Assembly (NCBI RefSeq): GCF_006337165.1
Contig: NZ_CP040896.1
Coordinates: 186,001-250,000, forward strand
Direction: 5' to 3'
DNA length: 64,000 bases
From: Hymenobacter jejuensis
GTDB lineage: Bacteria; Bacteroidota; Bacteroidia; Cytophagales; Hymenobacteraceae
Shown: positions 34,405-42,003 of the stretch, piece after piece
How the letters are laid out: the number at the start of each line of letters is the position of its first letter
Numbering within the stretch: the first letter of the stretch is position 1
Program-made: the position numbers and the translations under genes
The notes under the pieces: generated by a model
What the model was told of the DNA's origin: nothing
The model's input: the letters and a program-made list of their open reading frames with translations, nothing else
Databases searched by the model: none

Positions 34405-34429
34405 TAAAACTCTTATAATCAATAAATTA
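34405..34429. repeat. 25-bp dyad, copy 14
   Basis: TAA, core CTTATAATCAA, TTA. Between permeases one and two, 19 bp after a stop codon. Confidence 0.75.
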
Positions 34430-34448
34430 CATCAACAAGAAAGCCGAC

Positions 34449-36815
34449 TTACTCGTCTCGCAAGCAGAGCACCGGATTTGCTCGGGCGGCCCGCACAGCT
34501 TGCGTTCCAACAGTAATCCATGCCACCAGCAGCGCCAGGAAGCCTGCGCCGAGGAAGTACCAGATTTCCAAGGGTATCCGATACTCAAAGCTGTTCAGCC
34601 ACTGCCGTACCACCAGGTAGCTGAGGGGCAAAGCCAATGCGATCGCCACTATCACAAGTTTGGCCAGGTCGATGGACAGCAAATACACAATGCTTACTTG
34701 GCTGGCTCCTAGCACTTTGCGAACGCCAATCTCTTTGCGCCTTTTCTCGGCGGTGAAAGTGGTTAAGCCCAAAAGGCCCAAACTGGAGATGACAATCGCC
34801 AAGCCGGCAAAGTAGCGTGAAAGCAGTGCAACACGCCGCTCGGAAGCATATTGGGCCTGGTAAGCTGCATCGAGGAACTGGTAATCCAGGGGCATGCCAG
34901 CGTTGAATTGCTGATAGAATCGACGAAGGCGGTTGATGGTCTCTTTCTCCTGCCCGGCGGCAAGTTTAACGAGCACGGTACCAGCTGCTTGGGGCTCCAA
35001 GCGAAAAATAAAGGGCTCTACTTTTTCGTGCAGCGAGGCATAGTGAAAATCCTTGGCCACCCCCACAATCTGCGCCGTGCCCAGGGCTGTACCGACCGGG
35101 TGCTGCAACCCCAACCTCGCCACTAGAGCTTCATTAACGATGATTTTTAGGCTGTCGGAACGAAACTTCCGCGAAAAGCTGCGTCCTTCCTTGATCTGAA
35201 TACCCAGCGTTTCAAGCAGGTCGTAGTTTACGCCTAGGTTGTTCGTGGCTACTTTCCGGCCCTCCCACTCTACCTCTGGCCCCGGCCCGTGCGGACCCAT
35301 TTCCACAAAAAAGCCCCACATGCCCGACGCATTTACCACACCCGGCAACCGCTTGAGTTCGGCCAGAAAGGCGCCCGGCTGCTGAGCTGACTTACCACCC
35401 GTTTCGAAATAAATGACGTTGCTTTTGTCGTAGCCGAGGCTTTTGGCCTGGACAAACGCGATTTGCCGATGGATGACCAGCACACATACGATGAACAGCA
35501 CCGACAGCGTAAACTGAAACACAACGAGTCCTTTGCGCGTCCATAAGTCGGCTACCGAATTCATCAAGGTGCCTCGGAATACGGCAGCCGGCTTGAACCC
35601 CGACAAATAGAAAGCAGGATAGCTGCCCGCCAGCAGCCCCGTGAGCAGCGCAATTGCCAGAAAGGCAGCCATGACGCTCAGCTTCGGGGCAAGCGTCAGG
35701 TGCTTGCCGGTAATTTCATTGAATTGAGGCAGCGCTATTTGCACAAGCACCACAGCTATAAGCAGGGCCAAAAAGGCCGTCAGCACCGATTCGGTCAGAA
35801 AGTGCACTACGAGCGTGGCCCGGCTGGCGCCCAATGTTTTGCGGACGCCTATTTCCTTGAGCCGCCGCGAAGCTTTCGCCGTTGCAAGGTTCATGTAATT
35901 GATGCTGGCAATCACCAAGATGAGAGTAGCAACGGCCGAAAACAGCTTGACGTACTCGATGCGTCCGCCTACGCTCACACCGTTTTTGTGCTCGCCATGG
36001 AGGTAACTAGCCGAATATGGCTCGATGAAAAGCGTGCGGTTGGCGTTTTTAGCCGATTTACGCTTGAGCAGCCCCGCGATCTTGTTGTTAAACTGCTCCG
36101 AATTAGCACCTTCCTGCAGCACGACAAAGGTGCTGAACGGGCCGTTTGCATCAGCCCAGTCAACCCTGCGGCCCATTTTCATGATGTCTTTGAAGGCATC
36201 GAAAGACAGCACAAAGTCAAACTGCTCGGAAGAATTGGGCGGGATGCGGTCAAAAACCCCTGACACCACGCACGTCTGCTTGAGATCGGCCAATTGCCAT
36301 TCGAGCGACTTTCCAATGGCATTCGCCGGGGTTCCGAACAACGTGGTGGCGAACTCAGCGGAAAGAACAATGGCGTTTTTGTCTACCAAAGCCTGGTCTG
36401 GGTTGCCCTGAATCAGCGGATAAGTGAAAATGCGGAAGAAGCCCTTGGCAGCATATTTCCCGACGGCCCGGATGCTTTTCCCCTTGCCTACCAGAGTAAA
36501 CTTGGGAAAGAAATTAGGGGGCGTAGCGACGGCCGCATACTCGATTTCGGGCATTTCAGCCTGTAGCGCCTCGGCCAAAAGTGGAGTATTTCCGTCGCGG
36601 GTATTTACTCCTTCGGGCGTGCGCTGATTTTCCATCACCCGAAAAAGCCGGCCCTCGTTTTGGTGGTACTTGTCAAAGCTCAATTCGTCGTTTACCCACA
36701 GGTACACGGCCAAAGCACACGCCAAACCCGTCGACAACCCGACTAGGTTGATGAAAAACGTGGTTTTAGACCGCACAAAGCCGCGGTAGATGAGCAAGAG
36801 CGAGTGCTTAAACAT
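34449..36815 (-). CDS. FtsX/MacB-type ABC permease, first of three (788 aa)
   Basis: MFKHSLLLIYRGFVRSKTTFFINLVGLSTGLACALAVYLWV gives the N-terminal helix; FtsX blocks include NYMNLATAKASRRLKEIGVRKTLGAS near 295 and GLTTFTAEKRRKEIGVRKVLGAS near 680. It is more diverged from the other two permeases at the N-terminus. It starts 62 bp after the ATPase stop, so it is the permease most directly coupled to it. In Bacteroidota such systems export peptides or lipoproteins-related substrates; the substrate here is not identifiable. Confidence 0.9.
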   Translation of the reverse strand: MFKHSLLLIYRGFVRSKTTFFINLVGLSTGLACALAVYLWVNDELSFDKYHQNEGRLFRVMENQRTPEGVNTRDGNTPLLAEALQAEMPEIEYAAVATPPNFFPKFTLVGKGKSIRAVGKYAAKGFFRIFTYPLIQGNPDQALVDKNAIVLSAEFATTLFGTPANAIGKSLEWQLADLKQTCVVSGVFDRIPPNSSEQFDFVLSFDAFKDIMKMGRRVDWADANGPFSTFVVLQEGANSEQFNNKIAGLLKRKSAKNANRTLFIEPYSASYLHGEHKNGVSVGGRIEYVKLFSAVATLILVIASINYMNLATAKASRRLKEIGVRKTLGASRATLVVHFLTESVLTAFLALLIAVVLVQIALPQFNEITGKHLTLAPKLSVMAAFLAIALLTGLLAGSYPAFYLSGFKPAAVFRGTLMNSVADLWTRKGLVVFQFTLSVLFIVCVLVIHRQIAFVQAKSLGYDKSNVIYFETGGKSAQQPGAFLAELKRLPGVVNASGMWGFFVEMGPHGPGPEVEWEGRKVATNNLGVNYDLLETLGIQIKEGRSFSRKFRSDSLKIIVNEALVARLGLQHPVGTALGTAQIVGVAKDFHYASLHEKVEPFIFRLEPQAAGTVLVKLAAGQEKETINRLRRFYQQFNAGMPLDYQFLDAAYQAQYASERRVALLSRYFAGLAIVISSLGLLGLTTFTAEKRRKEIGVRKVLGASQVSIVYLLSIDLAKLVIVAIALALPLSYLVVRQWLNSFEYRIPLEIWYFLGAGFLALLVAWITVGTQAVRAARANPVLCLRDE

Positions 36816-36834
36816 GCGCCGTATGAATAAAATA

Positions 36835-36859
36835 TAAGCTGCTCATAATAAGACCTTTA
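36835..36859. repeat. 25-bp dyad, weak copy
   Basis: TAA, CTCATAATAAG, TTA at the expected spacing, in the 62-bp gap between the ATPase and the first permease. Confidence 0.4.
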
Positions 36860-36877
36860 ACCAAAAACCCGAGGCAA

Positions 36878-37567
36878 TCAAGTCGTAAACTGCTTGTGCA
36901 CGTTCTCCATCACCACTTCGCCATCGAGCAGCCGAATCACCCGGTGGGCATAGCGGGCGTCGTGCTCGGAGTGCGTCACCATGATGATGGTGGTGCCGGC
37001 CTCGTTGAGCTCCGTGAGCAGCTCCATCACCTCGTTGCCGTTGGTCGAATCGAGGTTACCGGTGGGTTCGTCGGCCAGAATCAGGCGGGGCGAATTGATG
37101 ACGGCCCGCGCCACGGCCACGCGCTGCTGCTGACCGCCCGAGAGCTGCTGCGGAAAGTGATTGCGCCGGTGCATGATCTGCATCTTCTCCAGCACCCGAT
37201 CGACTTTCTCTTTGCGCTCGGCCGCGCTCGCCCCCAGGTAAATCAACGGCAACTCTACGTTTTCGACCACTGTGAGCTCATCAATGAGGTTGAAGCTCTG
37301 GAACACAAACCCCAGGTTTTTCTTGCGCAGTTCGGCCCGCTTGCGCTCGCTGTAATGCGCGATTTCGGTGCCCGCAAACTTGATGCTGCCGCCATCAGGC
37401 TCATCCAGTAACCCAATGATATTCAACAAGGTAGACTTCCCGCACCCCGACGGCCCCATGATCGCAACAAACTCTCCTTCGTTCACGGCCAGGGATACCT
37501 TGTTCAACGCTTTGGTTTCTACTTCCTCTGTGCGGTATACTTTCTCGAGGTTTTCAATCTGAATCAT
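36878..37567 (-). CDS. MacB/LolD-type ABC transporter ATPase (229 aa)
   Basis: Complete ATP-binding subunit: Walker A GPSGCGKST at 38-46, Q-loop FQSFNLIDELT near 93-103, signature LSGGQQQRVAVARA near 141-154, Walker B LILADEPTGNLDS near 161-173, and H-loop MVTHSEHDARYA. The NLDS after Walker B and length of about 230 aa are typical of the LolD/MacB/FtsE class that drives FtsX-type permeases by mechanotransmission. It is the only ATPase for three permeases in this cluster. A degenerate dyad copy (37610-37634) lies 43 bases upstream of its start and a weak one (36835-36859) after its stop. Confidence 0.94.
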   Translation of the reverse strand: MIQIENLEKVYRTEEVETKALNKVSLAVNEGEFVAIMGPSGCGKSTLLNIIGLLDEPDGGSIKFAGTEIAHYSERKRAELRKKNLGFVFQSFNLIDELTVVENVELPLIYLGASAAERKEKVDRVLEKMQIMHRRNHFPQQLSGGQQQRVAVARAVINSPRLILADEPTGNLDSTNGNEVMELLTELNEAGTTIIMVTHSEHDARYAHRVIRLLDGEVVMENVHKQFTT

Positions 37568-37609
37568 GGCGGTCAGCGTTACTGTGGGTTGGCGTAGGTT
37601 GATGTTTTA

Positions 37610-37634
37610 TAAGAATCTAATTGTCAGCACTTTA
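37610..37634. repeat. 25-bp dyad, copy 15
   Basis: TAA, core CTAATTGTCAG, TTA. In the 103-bp gap between adaptor and ATPase genes. Confidence 0.6.
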
Positions 37635-37670
37635 TTAATGCGCTCAAAACGGCGCGGTGCCGTTGGATTT

Positions 37671-38930
37671 TTATTCTTGCTTCTCCTTGAGCACTAGTTC
37701 GCCCATGTCTTCGTAGCCTTCGTAGCTGGAAGTCACGACTTTATCACCGGGCTTCAGGCCTTCGAGCACTTCGTAGTATTCGGGATTTTGGCGGCCCAGC
37801 CGGATGTCGGCTTTGTAGGCTTTGGTGCCGCTTTCGTTGACCTTGAAAATCCAGTTGCCGCCGGTTTTCTGGTTAAAGCCTCCTTTGGGCACCAGCACGG
37901 CCCGGGTCTGGTCGCTGAGCGCCAGGCGTACCTGCAAGGTCTGGCCGCGGCGGATGCCCTGCGGAGCGACCCCCACAAACTCCATATCGACTTGCAGGCC
38001 CTTGTTGATTTGCGTGTATATCTTCTTGACGCTCAGCTCGTAGCGCTTGCCATCGAGGGTAAACTCGCCTTTCTGCCCCGGAAAAATGCGGGAGATGTAG
38101 TACTCATCGATGTTGGCGCGCACCTTCAGGCCGTTGAGCATATCTACCTGGCCGATGCGCTGCCCGCGCGAAATGGATTCGCCGATTTCCGCATTCAGCG
38201 AAGTGATCCGGCCGGCTACCGGCGCCTTGATGGTCAGGTCGTCCATCTTCTTGTGCATCAGGGCCAGGTTGCTTTGCATGCGTCCCACCGACTCCTGCAT
38301 CTGGTTGATCTGCTGGCGCATCGCCGCCGAATCCTGCTTGAGGGTTTGCTGGGTGAGCAGCCGTTTGCGCACCTGGTACTGGTAGTTGTTCTGGCTTTCG
38401 GTAAACTCTTGCTTCGAGATGACCTTCTGTTCGTAGAGCGTCTTGTTCAGCTCGTAAATGCGCTTGGCTTCCTTGAGGCGATATTCCACATCGGCAAACT
38501 GGTTGAGCTGCTGAATGCGGTTTTGCTGCATCAGGTTGCGCGTGTTTTGCAGGTTGTTCATCAGGTCGAACACGGCCGTTTCGCGGTTCACCATTTCCAG
38601 CTGTAAGTCGGTGTTGGCGAGCTGAATAATGGGCTGGCCGGGCGTGAGCGTGGCGCCGTCTTCCACCAGCACACTCTTCACGGTGCCGCCTTCAGTGGCG
38701 TCGAGGTAGATGGTTTTGATCGGCATCACGGTGCCGTCAATCGGGATAAACTCCTGGAAACTACCTTTCGTAACTTCGCTGATGGTGATGCGCTCCGGGT
38801 CGACGTTCAGCTTGCTGGGCCCCGCCGTGGAAAAGTAACTTGCGGCCAGCAGCGCCAGCACCAAAATCACGCCCCCCGAGAGCAGCAGCTTGCGAAGCGT
38901 CCAGGTTTTCTTTTGAATAGGTACGTCCAT
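37671..38930 (-). CDS. Periplasmic adaptor (HlyD/MacA type) (419 aa)
   Basis: One N-terminal membrane helix (LRKLLLSGGVILVLALLAASYF, about 12-33), then a biotinyl-lipoyl half-motif (VLVEDGATLTPGQPIIQLA near 85-103), a long coiled-coil hairpin rich in Gln/Glu/Leu (about 110-240), the return lipoyl half (APVAGRITSLNAEIGESISRGQRIG near 245-270) and a beta-barrel domain. It would bridge the ABC exporter to an outer-membrane channel. It is the first gene of the adaptor-ATPase-three-permease unit. The frame reaches 38981, but MDVPIQKKTW at 38930 is the natural start, 312 bp from the divergent regulator gene. Confidence 0.9.
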   Translation of the reverse strand: MDVPIQKKTWTLRKLLLSGGVILVLALLAASYFSTAGPSKLNVDPERITISEVTKGSFQEFIPIDGTVMPIKTIYLDATEGGTVKSVLVEDGATLTPGQPIIQLANTDLQLEMVNRETAVFDLMNNLQNTRNLMQQNRIQQLNQFADVEYRLKEAKRIYELNKTLYEQKVISKQEFTESQNNYQYQVRKRLLTQQTLKQDSAAMRQQINQMQESVGRMQSNLALMHKKMDDLTIKAPVAGRITSLNAEIGESISRGQRIGQVDMLNGLKVRANIDEYYISRIFPGQKGEFTLDGKRYELSVKKIYTQINKGLQVDMEFVGVAPQGIRRGQTLQVRLALSDQTRAVLVPKGGFNQKTGGNWIFKVNESGTKAYKADIRLGRQNPEYYEVLEGLKPGDKVVTSSYEGYEDMGELVLKEKQE

Positions 38931-39002
38931 AATTATCCGAAGGCTTTGCTTGTCTTCGCAAACGCCTTCCTGCTGCATCAAGTAAGGATTATGCCACTTG
39001 TA

Positions 39003-39027
39003 TAATTACTTGATTATCAATATATTA
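39003..39027. repeat. 25-bp dyad, copy 16 (exact core, both arms perfect)
   Basis: TAA, core TTGATTATCAA at 39010-39020, TTA. In the divergent promoter region of the adaptor and regulator genes. Confidence 0.9.
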
Positions 39028-39030
39028 TGG

Positions 39031-39042
39031 AATAATACTTTG
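39031..39042 (+). promoter_or_regulatory. Possible -7 promoter region for the regulator/kinase operon
   Basis: AATAATACTTTG resembles TAnnTTTG with an off-by-one spacing, directly downstream of a nearly ideal dyad copy (39003-39027) and about 200 bases before the start. Weak on its own. Confidence 0.3.
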
Positions 39043-39242
39043 CACCCGATGGTTGTAGTGTTCGCTTTTGATACAACTTGCTGTCCGGTAGCGATACACC
39101 CAAGCGAACGGGCCAAGAAAAATCCTGCTCAGAAAGCTCCAAAGCGGGTTATTTTATCTTAGTACAGTTTATGATAGGCCTTGGAAATAGAGCTTTCACG
39201 CTTCCAAAGCAGGTATTTAATTCTTCAATCGCAGTAGTTCCA

Positions 39243-40625
39243 ATGGCTTTTAATAAGGCGCGCGTTCTGGTAGTCGACGACGACAGAGATGTTCTGTTTG
39301 CGGTCAAGATGCTGCTCAAAACCGAGGTGCAGGAAGTCGTCACGGAGCGTAACCCGGAGAACCTGCTGTCGGTGCTGAGCAAGCAGGCGTTCGATGTCAT
39401 TTTCCTGGACATGAACTTCAAAAGCAATCTGGGCACCGGCAACGAGGGCTTGTACTGGCTCGGCCGCATTTTGGAGCGCGACAAAGACGCCGCCGTCATC
39501 ATGATCACGGCGCACGGCGAAATCAGCACGGCGGTGCGGTCGCTCAAAGCCGGCGCTACCGACTTCATCGTGAAGCCCTGGCACAACGAGAAATTCCTGG
39601 AAACGCTGGAAGCCACGCTGCAAAACAAGATCCGCAAAACCGGGCCCGCCAGCAACGCGCCCAAGCGCCCGGCCTCTTTCGCCGACGCGGCCATGCTGGG
39701 CAACTCGGAGCCCATGCAGGACCTGTTTCATAAAATTGAAAAGGTAGCGCCCACCGAGGCCAACGTGCTGTTGCTGGGCGAAAACGGCACGGGTAAAGAA
39801 CTGGCAGCCAAGGCTTTGCATCAACGGTCTTTTCGCGCTACCAAACCGTTCGTCACGGCGGACTTGGCGGCCATGAGCGAAGGTATTTTTGAAAGCGAGC
39901 TGTTTGGGCACAAGAAAGGCTCGTTTACCGATGCCAAAGACGACCGCGTAGGCCGCTTCGAGGCCGCCTCGACCGGCACGCTGTTTCTGGATGAAATCGG
40001 TAATATCTCGCTGCCGCAGCAGGCCAAATTGCTGACGGCATTACAGAACCGGCAGGTGATTCCGCTGGGCAGCAATACGCCCGTGCCCATCGACATTCGG
40101 CTGATTTCGGCTACCAACGTGCCCATTTACGAGTTGGCCGCCAAAAGCCAGTTTCGCAAAGACCTGATCTACCGCATCAACACCGTCGAAATCACGTTGC
40201 CGCCCCTGCGCGAGCGCGGCGACGATGTGTTGCTGCTGGCCAAGCACTTTGCGGGCCTGTACGCGGCCCGCAACCACAAGCCAACGCCCGAATTTGAGCC
40301 GGCTACTTTCAAAAAACTCAAGCAGCATAGCTGGCCCGGCAACATCCGCGAGTTGCAGCACGCAGTGGAGCGCGCCGTGATTCTGGCCGAAGGCAATGTG
40401 CTTCGCCCGCAAGACTTTAGCTTTTCGGCCATGGAAACGTCCCTCCCCCAGCCTGGACTGCTGGTGCCGGGTTTTGCCGAAGGTCCGCTGCAACTAAACG
40501 AAGTCGAAAAAAACACCATTCTGCGCGTCATTGAGCGCCACAACGGCAACATCACCAAGGCTGCCAAAGAACTCGGCATCACGCGCACCGCCCTCTACCG
40601 CCGCCTCGAAAAACATGATCTTTAA
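39243..40625 (+). CDS. Sigma-54-dependent response regulator, NtrC family (460 aa)
   Basis: Receiver domain (1-120) with acidic pocket VVDDD and phospho-acceptor Asp56 (IFLDMNF), Lys111 at the end of FIVKPW. AAA+ domain: Walker A GENGTGKE at 179-186, sigma-54 loop at 226-231 reading GSFTDA instead of GAFTGA, and WPGNIRELQHAVERA near 365. A Fis-type helix-turn-helix ends the protein (NGNITKAAKELGITRTALYRRLEKHDL). ATG 39243-39245 gives the usual N-terminus; the long upstream extension to 39078 is not conserved-looking. It overlaps the kinase gene by 11 bases. The divergent export cluster is the probable target. Confidence 0.94.
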   Translation: MAFNKARVLVVDDDRDVLFAVKMLLKTEVQEVVTERNPENLLSVLSKQAFDVIFLDMNFKSNLGTGNEGLYWLGRILERDKDAAVIMITAHGEISTAVRSLKAGATDFIVKPWHNEKFLETLEATLQNKIRKTGPASNAPKRPASFADAAMLGNSEPMQDLFHKIEKVAPTEANVLLLGENGTGKELAAKALHQRSFRATKPFVTADLAAMSEGIFESELFGHKKGSFTDAKDDRVGRFEAASTGTLFLDEIGNISLPQQAKLLTALQNRQVIPLGSNTPVPIDIRLISATNVPIYELAAKSQFRKDLIYRINTVEITLPPLRERGDDVLLLAKHFAGLYAARNHKPTPEFEPATFKKLKQHSWPGNIRELQHAVERAVILAEGNVLRPQDFSFSAMETSLPQPGLLVPGFAEGPLQLNEVEKNTILRVIERHNGNITKAAKELGITRTALYRRLEKHDL

Positions 40626-41967
40626 ACGGCTCGAAATCGGCATTTTCTTTCGGCTGCTGGCGCTGCTGGTCTTGCTGTACGGAGCTGTGTATTATGCCCA
40701 CAAAAGCACCTATGGGCCGGTATTTTTTGCCGCATTTCTGCTTGTGGTGCTGGTGCTGGAACTGGCACGCTACGTCACGCGCAGCAACAAGGAGCTGGCG
40801 AGCTTTATTTTGGCGGTAAAATACCGCGACTTTTCGCAGCACTTCAACGAAGAGCACACCAACCCCTCGCTGAAGCAGCTGCACATGGCTTTCAACCAGA
40901 TTAACAGCACGTTCCGGCAGCTCAGCGCCGAGAAGGAAGCGCAGTTTAAGTACCTGCAAACCGTGTTGGAACTCATCGACACCGGCATCATTTCGTACGA
41001 TGCCGAAGGGCACGTCGAGTGGGTCAACGAGTCGTTTAAGCAAACGCTGGAACTGCCGTATCTGCGCAATATTCACGCGCTGCAAAAGCGCCACGAGCGG
41101 CTCTACGACGCGATCACGCATCTGGAGCCGGGCAACCCTTCGGTGGTGAAGCTGACGGTGGGCAAACGAACGATGCAGCTGCTGCTGTCGGCCACTTCGT
41201 TTAAGCTGCACGGCCGGGAGTTCACGCTGATCGCCTTCAAAAACGTGAGCCACGCGCTCGACGAAACCGAAACGGAAGCGTGGCAGAAGCTGCTGCGCGT
41301 GATGACGCACGAAATCATGAATTCGGTGGCCCCCATTGCGTCGCTGGCCGATACACTGCGGCGCCACGTGCGTCTGGAAAAAGAAAAAACCACCGAGCCG
41401 CTCCTCTACGACCCCGATTTGCTCGACGACGTGGAGGAAGGCATCCGCATCATTCAGCACCGCAGCGAAGGCTTGCTGAACTTTGCTCAGGTGTACCGCA
41501 ACTTCAGCAAAATCACAACTCCTTTACTGACAACCATTTACGTACAGGAGCTCTTTCACAGCATTCGGGCGCTGCTGGCCCATCAGTTGGCCGAAAAAGA
41601 CATCGAGCTGCGAATTTCCGTGCAGCCCGCGGACCTGCTGTTGCAAGCCGACAGCCGCCTGATGGAGCAAGTGCTGATCAACCTGATCCTGAACGCCGCC
41701 CATGCCGTAGAAGGCCGCGAGCATCCGCAGATTCAGCTGGTGGGCAAAGCCGAGGAAAACGAGCGCGTGACGCTGGAAGTCATCGACAACGGCACGGGCA
41801 TTCCGGCCGAACTGCTGGACAGCATTTTCATCCCGTTTTTCACGACGCACCAAAGCGGTTCGGGCATCGGCTTAAGCCTGGCCAAACAGATCATGCACCT
41901 GCACAAAGGCAGCATTCAGGTGCAGTCGGTGGAGGGGGCGGGCAGCGTGTTTCGCCTGCACTTCTAG
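40615..41967 (+). CDS. Membrane sensor histidine kinase (450 aa)
   Basis: Two N-terminal helices (about 9-29 and 33-52) with almost no periplasmic loop, a HAMP-like/coiled region, a PAS-like segment (about 107-215, LELIDTGIISYDAEGHVEWVNESF), dimerisation helix with phospho-acceptor His232 (THEIMNSVAPI), and the ATPase domain with NLILNAAHAVEG (N-box), DNGTGIP (G1) and GSGIGLSLAKQIM (G2). The tiny periplasmic loop suggests it senses membrane or cytoplasmic cues, e.g. envelope stress. Start ATG 40615 lies inside the last codons of the regulator gene, so the pair is translationally coupled. A weak dyad-like copy lies at 41516-41540. Confidence 0.92.
   Translation: MIFKRLEIGIFFRLLALLVLLYGAVYYAHKSTYGPVFFAAFLLVVLVLELARYVTRSNKELASFILAVKYRDFSQHFNEEHTNPSLKQLHMAFNQINSTFRQLSAEKEAQFKYLQTVLELIDTGIISYDAEGHVEWVNESFKQTLELPYLRNIHALQKRHERLYDAITHLEPGNPSVVKLTVGKRTMQLLLSATSFKLHGREFTLIAFKNVSHALDETETEAWQKLLRVMTHEIMNSVAPIASLADTLRRHVRLEKEKTTEPLLYDPDLLDDVEEGIRIIQHRSEGLLNFAQVYRNFSKITTPLLTTIYVQELFHSIRALLAHQLAEKDIELRISVQPADLLLQADSRLMEQVLINLILNAAHAVEGREHPQIQLVGKAEENERVTLEVIDNGTGIPAELLDSIFIPFFTTHQSGSGIGLSLAKQIMHLHKGSIQVQSVEGAGSVFRLHF
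41516..41540. repeat. 25-bp dyad, very weak copy (coding)
   Basis: CAA, TTTACTGACAA, TTA at the expected spacing, inside the histidine kinase gene. May be chance. Confidence 0.2.
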
Positions 41968-42003
41968 CCGATTGCTTCGCTAACAAACACTACCGCTATT
42001 GCG

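Larger units (their letters stand above)
38931..39242. other. Divergent intergenic region (312 bp)
   Basis: Between the adaptor gene (minus) and the regulator gene (plus). Holds the best-formed dyad copy (39003-39027), symmetric in both arms, and a weak -7-like box. An activator site for sigma-54 is expected here, but I see no clear TGGCAC-N5-TTGC element. Confidence 0.6.
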
